Origin: Bacteroidales bacterium
GTDB taxonomy: Bacteria; Bacteroidota; Bacteroidia; Bacteroidales; UBA932
Direction of reading: 5' to 3'
NCBI GenBank assembly: GCA_015060335.1
Contig: SUYR01000016.1
Span: 1-64,000 of the forward strand
DNA length: 64,000 nt
A model generated the notes under the pieces. It saw only the letters and a list, made by a program, of their open reading frames with translations, ran no database searches and was not told the DNA's origin. The position numbers and the translations under genes were made by a program. Positions 7,377 through 14,874 of this stretch are shown one piece after another. The first letter of the stretch is position 1, and each line of letters opens with the position of its first letter.

Positions 7377-10037
7377 TTAGTGAGCTTCGAGCCAGTTGTT
7401 TCCATGGTTACATTCTACTGTTAAAGGTATAGATAGTGTCATTACTTTTTCCATCTCTTCCACCACGATCTTCTCTACGGTATCAATCTCTTCCGGTATG
7501 GAGTCGAATACAAGTTCGTCGTGTACCTGAAGTATCATTTTGCTTGTCAGACCTTCTTCCCGGAGTCTTCTGTCCACATTGATCATTGCAAGCTTTATGA
7601 TATCGGCGGCAGTTCCCTGTATTGGTGCGTTTATGGCTGTCCTTTCTGCCAAAGACCTGACTGTACCGTTGGATGAATTGATGTCAGGCAGGTATCTCCT
7701 GCGTCCGAACAGTGTCTCGACATAGCCGTTTTCACGGGCCGCAGCCAATGTGTCCTCGATGAATGAAGATATTGCCGGGAATTTCTCGAAATAGTCTTCA
7801 ATCAGTTTCTTTGATTCGACTCTGGAAATTCCAAGCCTCTGAGACAGTCCGAATGCCGAGATTCCGTACATTATGCCGAAATTGGCAGTCTTTGCTATAC
7901 GCCTCTGGTCTGCTGTCACTTCCTCCGGGCTGATGCCGAATATCTGTGCTGCCGTTATCGCATGTACGTCCTGATTGTTCCTGAATGCGTTGATCAGATG
8001 GCTGTCGCAGCTCAGATGAGCCATGATCCTCAATTCTATCTGGGAATAATCGGCAGAGACTATCAGTCCTCCCTTTCTGCTTGGCACAAATGCCTTGCGG
8101 ATCTCCTTGCCTCTCTCGGTGCGTATCGGTATGTTCTGCAGGTTCGGCTTGGATGAGCTCAGCCTGCCGGTGGCGGTAAGCGCCTGATTGAATGTGGTAT
8201 GTATTTTACCCGTTACAGGTGAGACATATGTCGGCAGCGGGTCTATATATGTGGATAGCAATTTTCTGACAGCCCTGTATTCAAGTATCTTGTTGATTAT
8301 AGGGTGCTTGTCTGCGAGTGCGCTCAGGGTGTCTTCATCTGTCGGATAGCTGTATCTTACTCCTTTTTTCGGCTTGACGCTCGGGTCCAGCTTCAGTTTT
8401 TCAAATATCAGTGCTCCGATCTGGATAGGGGAGAGAATGTTCAGCGTAGGCTCGTCCGCCATCTTCCTTACTGTCTCCTGTATTTCATTCAGTTCCACAG
8501 ACAATGAGGCAGAATATCTGCGAAGCTGGGCCAGGTCTATCTCCACGCCGTTCTGCTCCATTCTTGAAAGTACCTTCAGCAACGGCTCTTCCATTGTGCT
8601 GTACAGTTGCTGAAGCCCCATTTCCTCCATCTCTTGCCATATCTTGTGACCGAGCAGAAGAGTAGCTGCCGTTTCGATGTCATGGCTGATGTCGCTGTCT
8701 TCGGATATATCGTCAAATAGTGACAATGCGACCTCCTGCTTGGACTCGCCAGACTGCTCGTCAAGGTTTATCCCGAGATATGTCTTCGTGAGGATGTCTA
8801 ATTTGTGACTTTTTTCCGGATTTACGAGGTAGTGCATCAGTTCTATGTCCATCAGCCTGCCTTTAAGCGCAATGCCGTTGCAGCTGAGCAGATTCATCTG
8901 ATATTTGAGGTCATAGCCATATTTCTCGACAGATCCGTCTGATAAGATTTCCTTGAAATCGTCTATATTTCCCGAAGCTGTCATACATGAGTCGTCTCCG
9001 GATCCGACTGCAGCTACTGTGATCTTTCTGACACCGCATTGGAATCCGCTTTGTTCTCCCTCGCACATGATGGCGCAGCATCCAGTCTGTATGGCTCTGT
9101 GGCACACCTCGGACGGAGTTGCATCAGTTACTTCGAGCTTCTTCTTCTCTTCCTGTCTGCTTGGCTGGATATTTCCGATGAATTTTCTGAGCGATCCGAA
9201 TTCATATTTCTCAAAAAGATCAGCCACCAGAGGGTCGTATTCGCAGTTTACGGTCATGTCCTCGGTGTTCACGTCAAGCTGTATGTCGGTCTTGATGGTA
9301 ACAAGTTCATGGCTGAGCCCGATGTGGTCTCTTGAGTTTTCAAAAGCTTCTCTTTGTCGTGGAGTCAGCTGGTCTATATGCGCGTAGATGTTTTCTACGG
9401 TCCCGTATTTAGCCACGAGCTTTCCTGCTCCGACTTCTCCTACACCCTTGACTCCCGGCACATTATCTGACGCATCTCCGCATATCGTAAGGATCTCTAT
9501 AACCTGCTCAGGTGAGTTTATGCCATATTTTTCACAAATTTTCTTGGAATCTATCAATTCGTTTTCGCCGCCGGCCTTGCCTGGCTTGTACTGGATTATG
9601 TTTTCTGATATAAGCTGGCCGTAATCCTTGTCCGGAGTCACCATATAGACTTTGAATCCTTCCTTTTCGGCTCTTTTTGCCATAGATCCGATCACATCAT
9701 CCGCTTCATATCCCTTTACCATCAGCACCGGAATCTTCATTGCCTCGCACAGCTCGCAAAGTGGCTCCAATGCGTCAATCACCAGCTGGGGAGTGGCGTC
9801 TCTTGTCCCTTTGTACTCGGCGTACATCTCGTGCCTGAAAGTGCCTCCCGGCGGGTCGAATGCGATTGCCAGATGAGAAGGTTTCTCCCGCTCTATCAGT
9901 TCCAGGATATATTTGGTGAAACCGAACAGGATGGACATGTCTGCTCCTTTGGAATTGATCATAGGATGCCTCAGAAAGGCATAATACATTTTGAAGACGA
10001 GGGAGTGTCCGTCAATCAGGTATAAAGTTTTATCCAT
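7377..10037 (-). CDS. polA: DNA polymerase I, probably without proofreading
   Basis: 886 aa from MDKTLYLIDGHSLVFKMYYA; the in-frame extension to 10097 is not family-like and covers the promoter. Domains: 5' nuclease (about 1-290), remnant 3'-5' exonuclease fold (about 320-480), polymerase (about 490-886). Polymerase motifs are intact: A (DYSQIELR), B (RRIAKTANFGIMYGISAFGL) and C (QVHDELVFD). In the exonuclease remnant the DxE of motif I is absent (the stretch reads AIMCEGEQSG) and LKYD has become LKYQ, so proofreading is probably lost. Role: Okazaki fragment maturation and gap repair. First gene of an operon with the sigma factor and rsmG; divergent from hisS. Confidence 0.97.
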   Translation of the reverse strand: MDKTLYLIDGHSLVFKMYYAFLRHPMINSKGADMSILFGFTKYILELIEREKPSHLAIAFDPPGGTFRHEMYAEYKGTRDATPQLVIDALEPLCELCEAMKIPVLMVKGYEADDVIGSMAKRAEKEGFKVYMVTPDKDYGQLISENIIQYKPGKAGGENELIDSKKICEKYGINSPEQVIEILTICGDASDNVPGVKGVGEVGAGKLVAKYGTVENIYAHIDQLTPRQREAFENSRDHIGLSHELVTIKTDIQLDVNTEDMTVNCEYDPLVADLFEKYEFGSLRKFIGNIQPSRQEEKKKLEVTDATPSEVCHRAIQTGCCAIMCEGEQSGFQCGVRKITVAAVGSGDDSCMTASGNIDDFKEILSDGSVEKYGYDLKYQMNLLSCNGIALKGRLMDIELMHYLVNPEKSHKLDILTKTYLGINLDEQSGESKQEVALSLFDDISEDSDISHDIETAATLLLGHKIWQEMEEMGLQQLYSTMEEPLLKVLSRMEQNGVEIDLAQLRRYSASLSVELNEIQETVRKMADEPTLNILSPIQIGALIFEKLKLDPSVKPKKGVRYSYPTDEDTLSALADKHPIINKILEYRAVRKLLSTYIDPLPTYVSPVTGKIHTTFNQALTATGRLSSSKPNLQNIPIRTERGKEIRKAFVPSRKGGLIVSADYSQIELRIMAHLSCDSHLINAFRNNQDVHAITAAQIFGISPEEVTADQRRIAKTANFGIMYGISAFGLSQRLGISRVESKKLIEDYFEKFPAISSFIEDTLAAARENGYVETLFGRRRYLPDINSSNGTVRSLAERTAINAPIQGTAADIIKLAMINVDRRLREEGLTSKMILQVHDELVFDSIPEEIDTVEKIVVEEMEKVMTLSIPLTVECNHGNNWLEAH

Positions 10038-10066
10038 AGAGTCAGGCTCTTTTGAAATTTGAACCC

Positions 10067-10074
10067 CAAAGGTA
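10067..10074 (-). promoter_or_regulatory. -7 element of the polA promoter
   Basis: TACCTTTG on the reverse strand, 30 bp before the polA ATG at 10037. An ATTG about 20 bp upstream (near 10098-10095) could be the -33 element. Confidence 0.55.
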
Positions 10075-10130
10075 GAAAAAGTTTCATTCAAAATCAATAT
10101 CCTGTTTGCTGTTATAAGAGTAATTATTGT

Positions 10131-10138
10131 TATCTTTG
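10131..10138 (+). promoter_or_regulatory. -7 element of the hisS promoter
   Basis: TATCTTTG, 20 bp before the chosen hisS ATG at 10158. TTTG at 10105-10108 is a possible -33 at 22-bp spacing. This position shows that the longer frame starting at 10059 cannot be the real start. Confidence 0.6.
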
Positions 10139-10157
10139 CAAGATAAATTTGATTAAA

Positions 10158-11567
10158 ATGGCACAGAAACCATCAATTCCAAAGGGTACAAGAGATTTCG
10201 GACCTGCAGAAATGGCAGGACGTAACTACATATTTGATACAATCCGTTCAGTTTTCAAGACTTACGGCTATGCTCCCATCGAGACTCCTTCCATGGAGAA
10301 TCTGAGCACTCTGCTTGGAAAGTACGGAGAAGAAGGTGACAAACTTCTTTTCCGAATACTTAATTCCGGTGACGCTTTCTCCAAGATAGATTACGACCAG
10401 TATCGTGTAGAAGGAACCGAGGACGGCTATAACAGCAAGGCCCTTTCTCTGAAAGTCTGCGAGAAAGGTCTTCGTTATGACCTTACCGTGCCTTTCGCCC
10501 GTTTTGTAGTCCAGCATCAGAATGATATAACTTTCCCGTTCAAGAGGTTTCAGATACAGCCTGTATGGCGTGCTGACCGCCCTCAGAAAGGACGTTACAG
10601 AGAATTCTATCAGTGTGATGTGGATGTGATCGGTTCGACCTCTCAGCTTAACGAGCTTGAACTTGTCCAGATTGTTGACAGGGTGTTCACTCTGTTCGAC
10701 GTCAATGTCTGCATCAAGATCAACAACCGTAAGGTACTTACAGGTATGGCTGAAATATGCGGCTTCCCTGACAAGGTGGTTGACATCACTGTGGCAATCG
10801 ATAAGATCGACAAGATCGGAATCGAGGCTGTAGAGGCGGAGATGGCAGAAAAGGGACTTACTGCAGAAGCGATTGCTGTGATTCGTCCTGTGCTTACGCT
10901 TTCGGGCAGTACATCAGAGAAGATAGCAGTGATGCGAGAACTGATGAGCGGAAAGTCGGCTTCCGGAATCGTGTCTGAGACCGGTCTGAAGGGCCTTGAT
11001 GAACTCGAGGAACTTTTCGGATATATTGATGCTGCCGGAGTGCGTTGTGATGTGGAGATCGATCTTTCGTTGGCACGTGGTCTGAACTATTATACAGGAG
11101 CTATCTTCGAAGTCAAGGCAAAGGACTACGCTATAGGAAGTATCTGTGGCGGAGGACGTTATGACAACCTGACAGGTATATTCGGACTCCCTAATATGTC
11201 AGGAGTGGGAATATCATTCGGTGCCGACAGAATCTATGATGTGCTTAAGGGACTGGATAAATTCCCTTCGGAGGTGACATCTACAACAAGACTTCTCTTC
11301 GCAAATATGGGATCGGATGAGTTGAGATATATTATCCCTGTGGTGAAGTCATTGCGCGAGGCAGGTATTTCGTGTGAAATATATCCTGAGCAGACCAAAC
11401 TTAAGAAGCAGTTTGACTATGCGGACAAGAAGTCGATACCTTTCCTCTCCATTGTAGGAGGTAACGAGGTGGCAGATGGTGTGATCAATATCAAGAATCT
11501 CTCGACAGGAGAGCAGAAGACATTCGGCAAGGACAATATTTCTGAAATTTTGGAGTTTATCCGATAG
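10158..11567 (+). CDS. hisS: Histidyl-tRNA synthetase
   Basis: 469 aa class II aminoacyl-tRNA synthetase that charges tRNA-His. The start [19 protein letters not shown] is the family N-terminus; upstream in-frame codons include the promoter. Motif 2 region: [20 protein letters not shown]. HisS-specific: [26 protein letters not shown] and [14 protein letters not shown]. The C-terminal anticodon-binding domain is about residues 375-469. Single gene, divergent from polA. Confidence 0.97.
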   Translation: MAQKPSIPKGTRDFGPAEMAGRNYIFDTIRSVFKTYGYAPIETPSMENLSTLLGKYGEEGDKLLFRILNSGDAFSKIDYDQYRVEGTEDGYNSKALSLKVCEKGLRYDLTVPFARFVVQHQNDITFPFKRFQIQPVWRADRPQKGRYREFYQCDVDVIGSTSQLNELELVQIVDRVFTLFDVNVCIKINNRKVLTGMAEICGFPDKVVDITVAIDKIDKIGIEAVEAEMAEKGLTAEAIAVIRPVLTLSGSTSEKIAVMRELMSGKSASGIVSETGLKGLDELEELFGYIDAAGVRCDVEIDLSLARGLNYYTGAIFEVKAKDYAIGSICGGGRYDNLTGIFGLPNMSGVGISFGADRIYDVLKGLDKFPSEVTSTTRLLFANMGSDELRYIIPVVKSLREAGISCEIYPEQTKLKKQFDYADKKSIPFLSIVGGNEVADGVINIKNLSTGEQKTFGKDNISEILEFIR

Positions 11568-11631
11568 GCTGTTTTCTCTGTAGCTTAAGCGGTAAGCCGA
11601 CCACGAGCGACCTTTCTTTTGCTCCACGAAC

Positions 11632-11662
11632 TGTCATTACGAGCGGCTGAAGGGAGTCTGAA
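11632..11662. repeat. Possible intergenic repeat remnant
   Basis: The stretch CTGTCATTACGAGCGGCTGA followed by AGGGAGTCTG resembles the CATTGCGAGCG...AAGCAATC repeats seen between genes in many Bacteroidota genomes. It sits between hisS and the tRNA-fMet promoter. Only one copy is seen here, so this call is tentative. Confidence 0.3.
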
Positions 11663-11685
11663 AATCTAAATTTTTGCAAAAAAAA

Positions 11686-11716
11686 TTTGCACTTTCAAAA
11701 ATTGTCCGTATATTTG
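11686..11716 (+). promoter_or_regulatory. Promoter of tRNA-fMet
   Basis: TTTG (11686-11689), 19 bp, TATATTTG (11709-11716): exact match to the Bacteroidota consensus, 11 bp before the tRNA. Confidence 0.85.
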
Positions 11717-11727
11717 CAGTCCAATAT

Positions 11728-11800
11728 CGCGGGATAGAGCAGTTGGTAGCTCGTCGGGCTCATAACCCGGAGGCCGGAGGTTCGAGTCCTCCTCCCGCTA
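11728..11800 (+). tRNA. Initiator tRNA-fMet (CAT)
   Basis: 73 nt. Anticodon CAT in a stem with three G-C pairs next to the loop (GGGCTCATAACCC) and an unpaired first position (C1 against T72), both hallmarks of the bacterial initiator tRNA. T-loop GGTTCGAGTCC. CCA is not encoded (CTA follows). Confidence 0.95.
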
Positions 11801-11806
11801 CTAAAT

Positions 11807-11842
11807 CGCGTAACATCTTACTAAGTGTTACGCGTTTTTTTT
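11807..11842 (+). terminator. Terminator of tRNA-fMet
   Basis: Stem CGCGTAACA (11807-11815) / TGTTACGCG (11826-11834) followed by eight T. Confidence 0.9.
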
Positions 11843-11867
11843 GTTAATGACCTATAAACTGTTCCTT

Positions 11868-12467
11868 ATGAAGAAACTGTCAGTTTTCTTTATAGCTTTT
11901 TGTGTTGCTTCTGTCATGACAGCGTCGGCGGAGCCGTCTCTTGCGCCACAACGAAAATCGCAACCTGACTATCTTAATTCTGTCAAGATTACATTCCTTT
12001 CATGGCTTAGCGGAAGCACGAAAGTCTCGTATGAAAGGGCATTCCCTAAAGTACGTCAGAGCGGGGAGATCTGCACCAGTCTGATATGTGCAGGATATGA
12101 CAAATATCACAACAACCCGCTTGGCTTCACAGTAAGATACGGTCATAAGTTCTTCCTGCCGGATTCTGACGGTATTTCCCTCAAAGGCTTTTATCTCCGT
12201 CCTGAAGTCATGTATTCACATTATACATATGACAGAAAACGTGACAGGGCCAGGACATTGGCAAATATGGGAGCTTTGCTTGGTACAGTCGGATACCAGT
12301 ATGTCTATAAAAGATTTCTTGCGGATTTCTGGGTAGGCGGCGGCTACGCCATCGGAAATCAGGCCGACACCGGTTATCATCATGGCTTCGAATTGTGGCA
12401 CTGGTTCAATTCATATCATCCGAATATTGCCCTTAGTTTCAGTATCCGTCTGGGAATCTGTTTCTGA
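11868..12467 (+). CDS. Small secreted, probably outer-membrane protein
   Basis: 199 aa from MKKLSVFFIAFCVASVMTAS; the longer in-frame start at 11841 lies in the tRNA terminator. Signal peptide about 1-22. The mature part has repeated amphipathic beta-like segments (KVSYERAFPK, GFTVRYGHKFFLP, FYLRPEVMYSHYTY, ADFWVGGGYAIG) and ends in an aromatic residue (LGICF), as outer-membrane barrels do. In layout it is similar to the 183-aa protein at 13193 and the 174-aa protein at 19798, but I see no clear sequence identity. No partner gene adjacent. Function unknown. Confidence 0.65.
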   Translation: MKKLSVFFIAFCVASVMTASAEPSLAPQRKSQPDYLNSVKITFLSWLSGSTKVSYERAFPKVRQSGEICTSLICAGYDKYHNNPLGFTVRYGHKFFLPDSDGISLKGFYLRPEVMYSHYTYDRKRDRARTLANMGALLGTVGYQYVYKRFLADFWVGGGYAIGNQADTGYHHGFELWHWFNSYHPNIALSFSIRLGICF

Positions 12468-12470
12468 TAA

Positions 12471-12501
12471 TTTGCAAATTCAATAAATTGTCGTACATTT
12501 G
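12471..12501 (+). promoter_or_regulatory. Promoter of tRNA-Leu
   Basis: TTTG (12471-12474), 19 bp, TACATTTG (12494-12501), directly after the stop of the preceding gene and 24 bp before the tRNA. Confidence 0.85.
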
Positions 12502-12525
12502 CATTCCCTTTTCCAACGAAAAGCC

Positions 12526-12607
12526 GCGGGCGTGTTGAAATTGGTAGACAAGCCAGACTTAGGATCTGGTGCCGAGAGGCGTATGGGTTCGATTCCCTTC
12601 GCCCGCA
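12526..12607 (+). tRNA. tRNA-Leu (TAG)
   Basis: 82 nt class II tRNA with a long variable arm. Acceptor GCGGGCG (12526-12532) / CGCCCGC (12600-12606), anticodon stem CCAGA/TCTGG with loop CTTAGGA giving TAG, T-loop GGTTCGATTCC. CCA is not encoded. Confidence 0.95.
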
Positions 12608-12612
12608 CAAGC

Positions 12613-12650
12613 AGACAGAGGACGGATTTCCGCCCTCTGTCTTGTTTTTA
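12613..12650 (+). terminator. Terminator of tRNA-Leu
   Basis: Stem AGACAGAGG / CCTCTGTCT (12613-12621 / 12634-12642) extended by CGG/CCG around a short loop, followed by TGTTTTTA. Confidence 0.85.
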
Positions 12651-12745
12651 TAAGTGCTTGATATTCTGCTGACTATCTCAAAGAAATCATTGCGGCTCAA
12701 CGTAAAATTCCGGTTGTTTCGATATTTCGGTCGTGATCTATGAAA

Positions 12746-12868
12746 GCGTGCCCTGGGGTGCAATTTTAAGTACTCCAAGGCACGCATCTTTATTGTAAGT
12801 AATTGGTTTTGTGTTTGTTATACAATCTTGGTGTGCCCCAGGGTGTCGATTCCTGCACCCCGGGGCAC
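12746..12868. repeat. Two large related hairpins in a gene-free stretch
   Basis: 12746-12785: imperfect 15-bp arms beginning GCGTGCCC and ending GGCACGC. 12833-12868: arms GTGCCCCAGGGTG / CACCCCGGGGCAC, 13 bp with one mismatch. Both share a GTGCCC-GGGT core. They have no T-run and are not near a gene end, so they look like REP-type elements rather than terminators. The gap 12608-13192 otherwise holds only the repeat at 12976-13070. Confidence 0.65.
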
Positions 12869-12975
12869 AGCGAAGTGCCAAAAAATCTGGTGTTAGGATT
12901 TGGTGTCAGTCATCGCATTTGAGACTACGATGTTGTTTCTGTTGCGTATTTTGTGACTTCGGAGCAGAATGTACT

Positions 12976-13070
12976 AGTTTGCCTGTCGCCTAAAGTGTTG
13001 ATATCCAGTGTGTTGTGGGAAATCGATTCCCCGCTGCAGGGGAATCGTATATCTGTAATCGGTTGTGGGA
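12976..13070. repeat. Direct repeat copy A with GATTCCCC palindrome
   Basis: About 95 bp, closely matched at 13743-13837. Its core is a perfect 9-bp inverted repeat CGATTCCCC (13024-13032) / GGGGAATCG (13039-13047) with loop GCTGCA, followed by TCTGTAATCGGTTG. It lies 123 bp upstream of the gene at 13193. Confidence 0.8.
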
Positions 13071-13192
13071 TAGAGGGTTAGATGGCAGACGTGATGACGT
13101 GTTTTGGTTGATTTATCTTTCTGCTCCCCCTTATGCATATTTGCAACTTAATGTAAGTCGTATGCATCTTAGTAACAAAATTGCGACTGAAT

Positions 13193-13744
13193 ATGAAACG
13201 TATATTACTGATAATCTCTATTTTGCTTTATGGAATTACAACTTCGGCTAAGATAAAGCCATTAGAAGAAAGACCTCACGATGTAATTACCTACGAGTAT
13301 AATATCAGGTCAAATCACTCTGTTTCTACTACTCTTCTTGGACTGGAGTATTCATATGAAGGAAAAGTCGCAGACAGATGGACTCTTATAGGTAGAGCCG
13401 GCTTGGTCCCTGCTGGTTTTGCTGTAGCATCTACACCTCAGACTACGTCTTTTACTGGTATGATGAATATTGGACTATCATTTGAATCCAGATGGTACTC
13501 CAATATAGCCAAACGTGCAGAATGTGGCAGAAGAACTTATAATAACTCATCAGACTTTATTTCGATGAGATTGAGGGCAAGTGCTTTTCATACCCTTGAA
13601 GTAAGCTTTACACCGGCATATGGAATCAGAAGATCCTTTGGAAAACTCTGGTTTCAAGAATTTACAGTGGGCCCCAAGATTGTTTACAATGGAGGTTTAT
13701 ATTTCGCCCCTCATGTTCAGTATCGATTAGGTCTTGCGTTTTAG
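13193..13744 (+). CDS. Small secreted, probably outer-membrane beta-barrel protein
   Basis: 183 aa from MKRILLIISILLYGITTSAK, a clear signal peptide. The mature part has beta-barrel-like segments (SVSTTLLGLEYSYEGK, MNIGLSFESRWYS, FHTLEVSFTPAYGIRR, APHVQYRLGLAF) and a C-terminal Phe as in barrel-assembly signals. It lies exactly between two ~95-bp direct repeats; its stop codon overlaps the first bases of copy B. No family recognised and no operon partner. Confidence 0.65.
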   Translation: MKRILLIISILLYGITTSAKIKPLEERPHDVITYEYNIRSNHSVSTTLLGLEYSYEGKVADRWTLIGRAGLVPAGFAVASTPQTTSFTGMMNIGLSFESRWYSNIAKRAECGRRTYNNSSDFISMRLRASAFHTLEVSFTPAYGIRRSFGKLWFQEFTVGPKIVYNGGLYFAPHVQYRLGLAF

Positions 13745-13837
13745 TTCGCCTGTCGTCTAAAGTGTTGACACCTAAGGTGTTGTGAAAAATCGATTCCCCG
13801 CTGCAGGGGAATCGATTTTCTGTAATCGGTTGAGGGA
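13743..13837. repeat. Direct repeat copy B with GATTCCCC palindrome
   Basis: Second copy of the repeat at 12976-13070, 767 bp downstream and in the same orientation. Palindrome CGATTCCCC (13791-13799) / GGGGAATCG (13806-13814) with the same GCTGCA loop. It starts at the stop codon of the gene at 13193-13744. Confidence 0.8.
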
Positions 13838-13898
13838 CTGCCTGTTAGCTGGCAGGCTGCTAAGTGTGTCGTGTGGATATGTATTTTCTTCTACGGCC

Positions 13899-14780
13899 TT
13901 ACTCGATCGGATCCATCAGCGGCTGCTGCTCTGTGAAGTAGCCGAGGACGGAGTCGGTGTAGGTCTTGGTTACCGGGAGTGGGGGGATGCTCTCGTTGCA
14001 GAGGTCGAGGACGTAGCCGTCGTTTTCCTTGCGGAGCATGCTCACTTTAGATAGGTTGACTATGTATTTTCTGTTGCATCGGACAAGTTCACTGCCCTTG
14101 AAACTGTCCTCCACTGTCTTGAGACGGCAGCGGAGCATGTAATTCTGAAGATGTCCCTTGCTGTCTGTGTACCAGACCTTTATGTAGTTGTCGTCTGATT
14201 CTACATAGTATAGATTGTCCGGGCTTACTGAAAGCTTCAGGGTGCCGCTGTTGTCGAAAAGGGTGATCTTCTTCAAGCTGGTGTCTGCTTTCTGAGGCTC
14301 ATCGGTGACAACGTTTTCGTAGTTCATCAGTCTGATGGTGTTGTTCTTGTCGATGATCGCAAAGTACATACCCGATATTAAATATGGTATGCCGAGAGCT
14401 ATGAATCCGTTGGTTACAGATTTTCTCATTGTCTCCAATAGGGTACCGTCAGTGTCGATCACATCGACTGTCAGATAGGTGTACAGGCCGGCGATGGTAA
14501 GGATCTCGATGATACACCAAAGTGTGTATGTAAGGAATGTGAGGTCAAAATATCTTTTAGACTGGTACATCAGCATTCTGCTTACTATAAGCGTAAGGAT
14601 GGAGATTGCTACGAATACTAATGTAAACAGGAACATTACCGAATCTCCGAGCCCGAACCATGCGGTGTCAGAGAAGGGTATGGAGATGTTGAGGTATACC
14701 AAAGCGAAGAGCACGGAAAAGGTCACCGTACCGATCAGCTGGTACTTTCCCAACAGATATTGTGGGATCTTTTTATTCAT
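13899..14780 (-). CDS. Membrane-anchored LytTR-family transcriptional regulator
   Basis: 293 aa. Residues about 15-160 contain four hydrophobic segments (e.g. TVTFSVLFALVYLNISI, SVMFLFTLVFVAISILTLIV). The C-terminal part (about 180-280) is a LytTR DNA-binding domain: DNLYYVESDDNYIKVWY, RCRLKTVEDSF, ELVRCNRKYIVNLSKV. No receiver domain is present, so it may sense a membrane signal directly rather than through a histidine kinase. Divergent from fabF with closely placed promoters (its TAAATTTG -7 at 14831-14824). Targets unknown. Confidence 0.85.
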   Translation of the reverse strand: MNKKIPQYLLGKYQLIGTVTFSVLFALVYLNISIPFSDTAWFGLGDSVMFLFTLVFVAISILTLIVSRMLMYQSKRYFDLTFLTYTLWCIIEILTIAGLYTYLTVDVIDTDGTLLETMRKSVTNGFIALGIPYLISGMYFAIIDKNNTIRLMNYENVVTDEPQKADTSLKKITLFDNSGTLKLSVSPDNLYYVESDDNYIKVWYTDSKGHLQNYMLRCRLKTVEDSFKGSELVRCNRKYIVNLSKVSMLRKENDGYVLDLCNESIPPLPVTKTYTDSVLGYFTEQQPLMDPIE

Positions 14781-14823
14781 ATTAATTGTGGCACTTATGT
14801 TGTGCCGTTCAGGTTTAGTGCGG

Positions 14824-14851
14824 CAAATTTAATGAAAAATTCTTACATTTG
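14824..14851. promoter_or_regulatory. Close divergent -7 elements of the LytTR gene and fabF
   Basis: TAAATTTG on the reverse strand (14831-14824) and TACATTTG on the forward strand (14844-14851), only 12 bp apart. Transcription of the two genes probably interferes, or is controlled from a shared site. Neither has a clear -33 element at the normal spacing. Confidence 0.5.
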
Positions 14852-14874
14852 TCTTTTGCCAAAGTTTAATATAT

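Noticed and set aside
10038..10097. N-terminal extension of polA
   Set aside because: It covers the TACCTTTG promoter element, and the family start MDKTLYLIDGHS is at 10037.
12416..12787. Reverse-strand 123-codon frame
   Set aside because: It runs through tRNA-Leu and its terminator, and its RRESNPYASRHQ stretch is the usual antisense translation of a tRNA.
12811..13251. Two short forward frames (60 and 78 codons)
   Set aside because: They are translations of palindromic repeats and have no signal peptide or conserved pattern.
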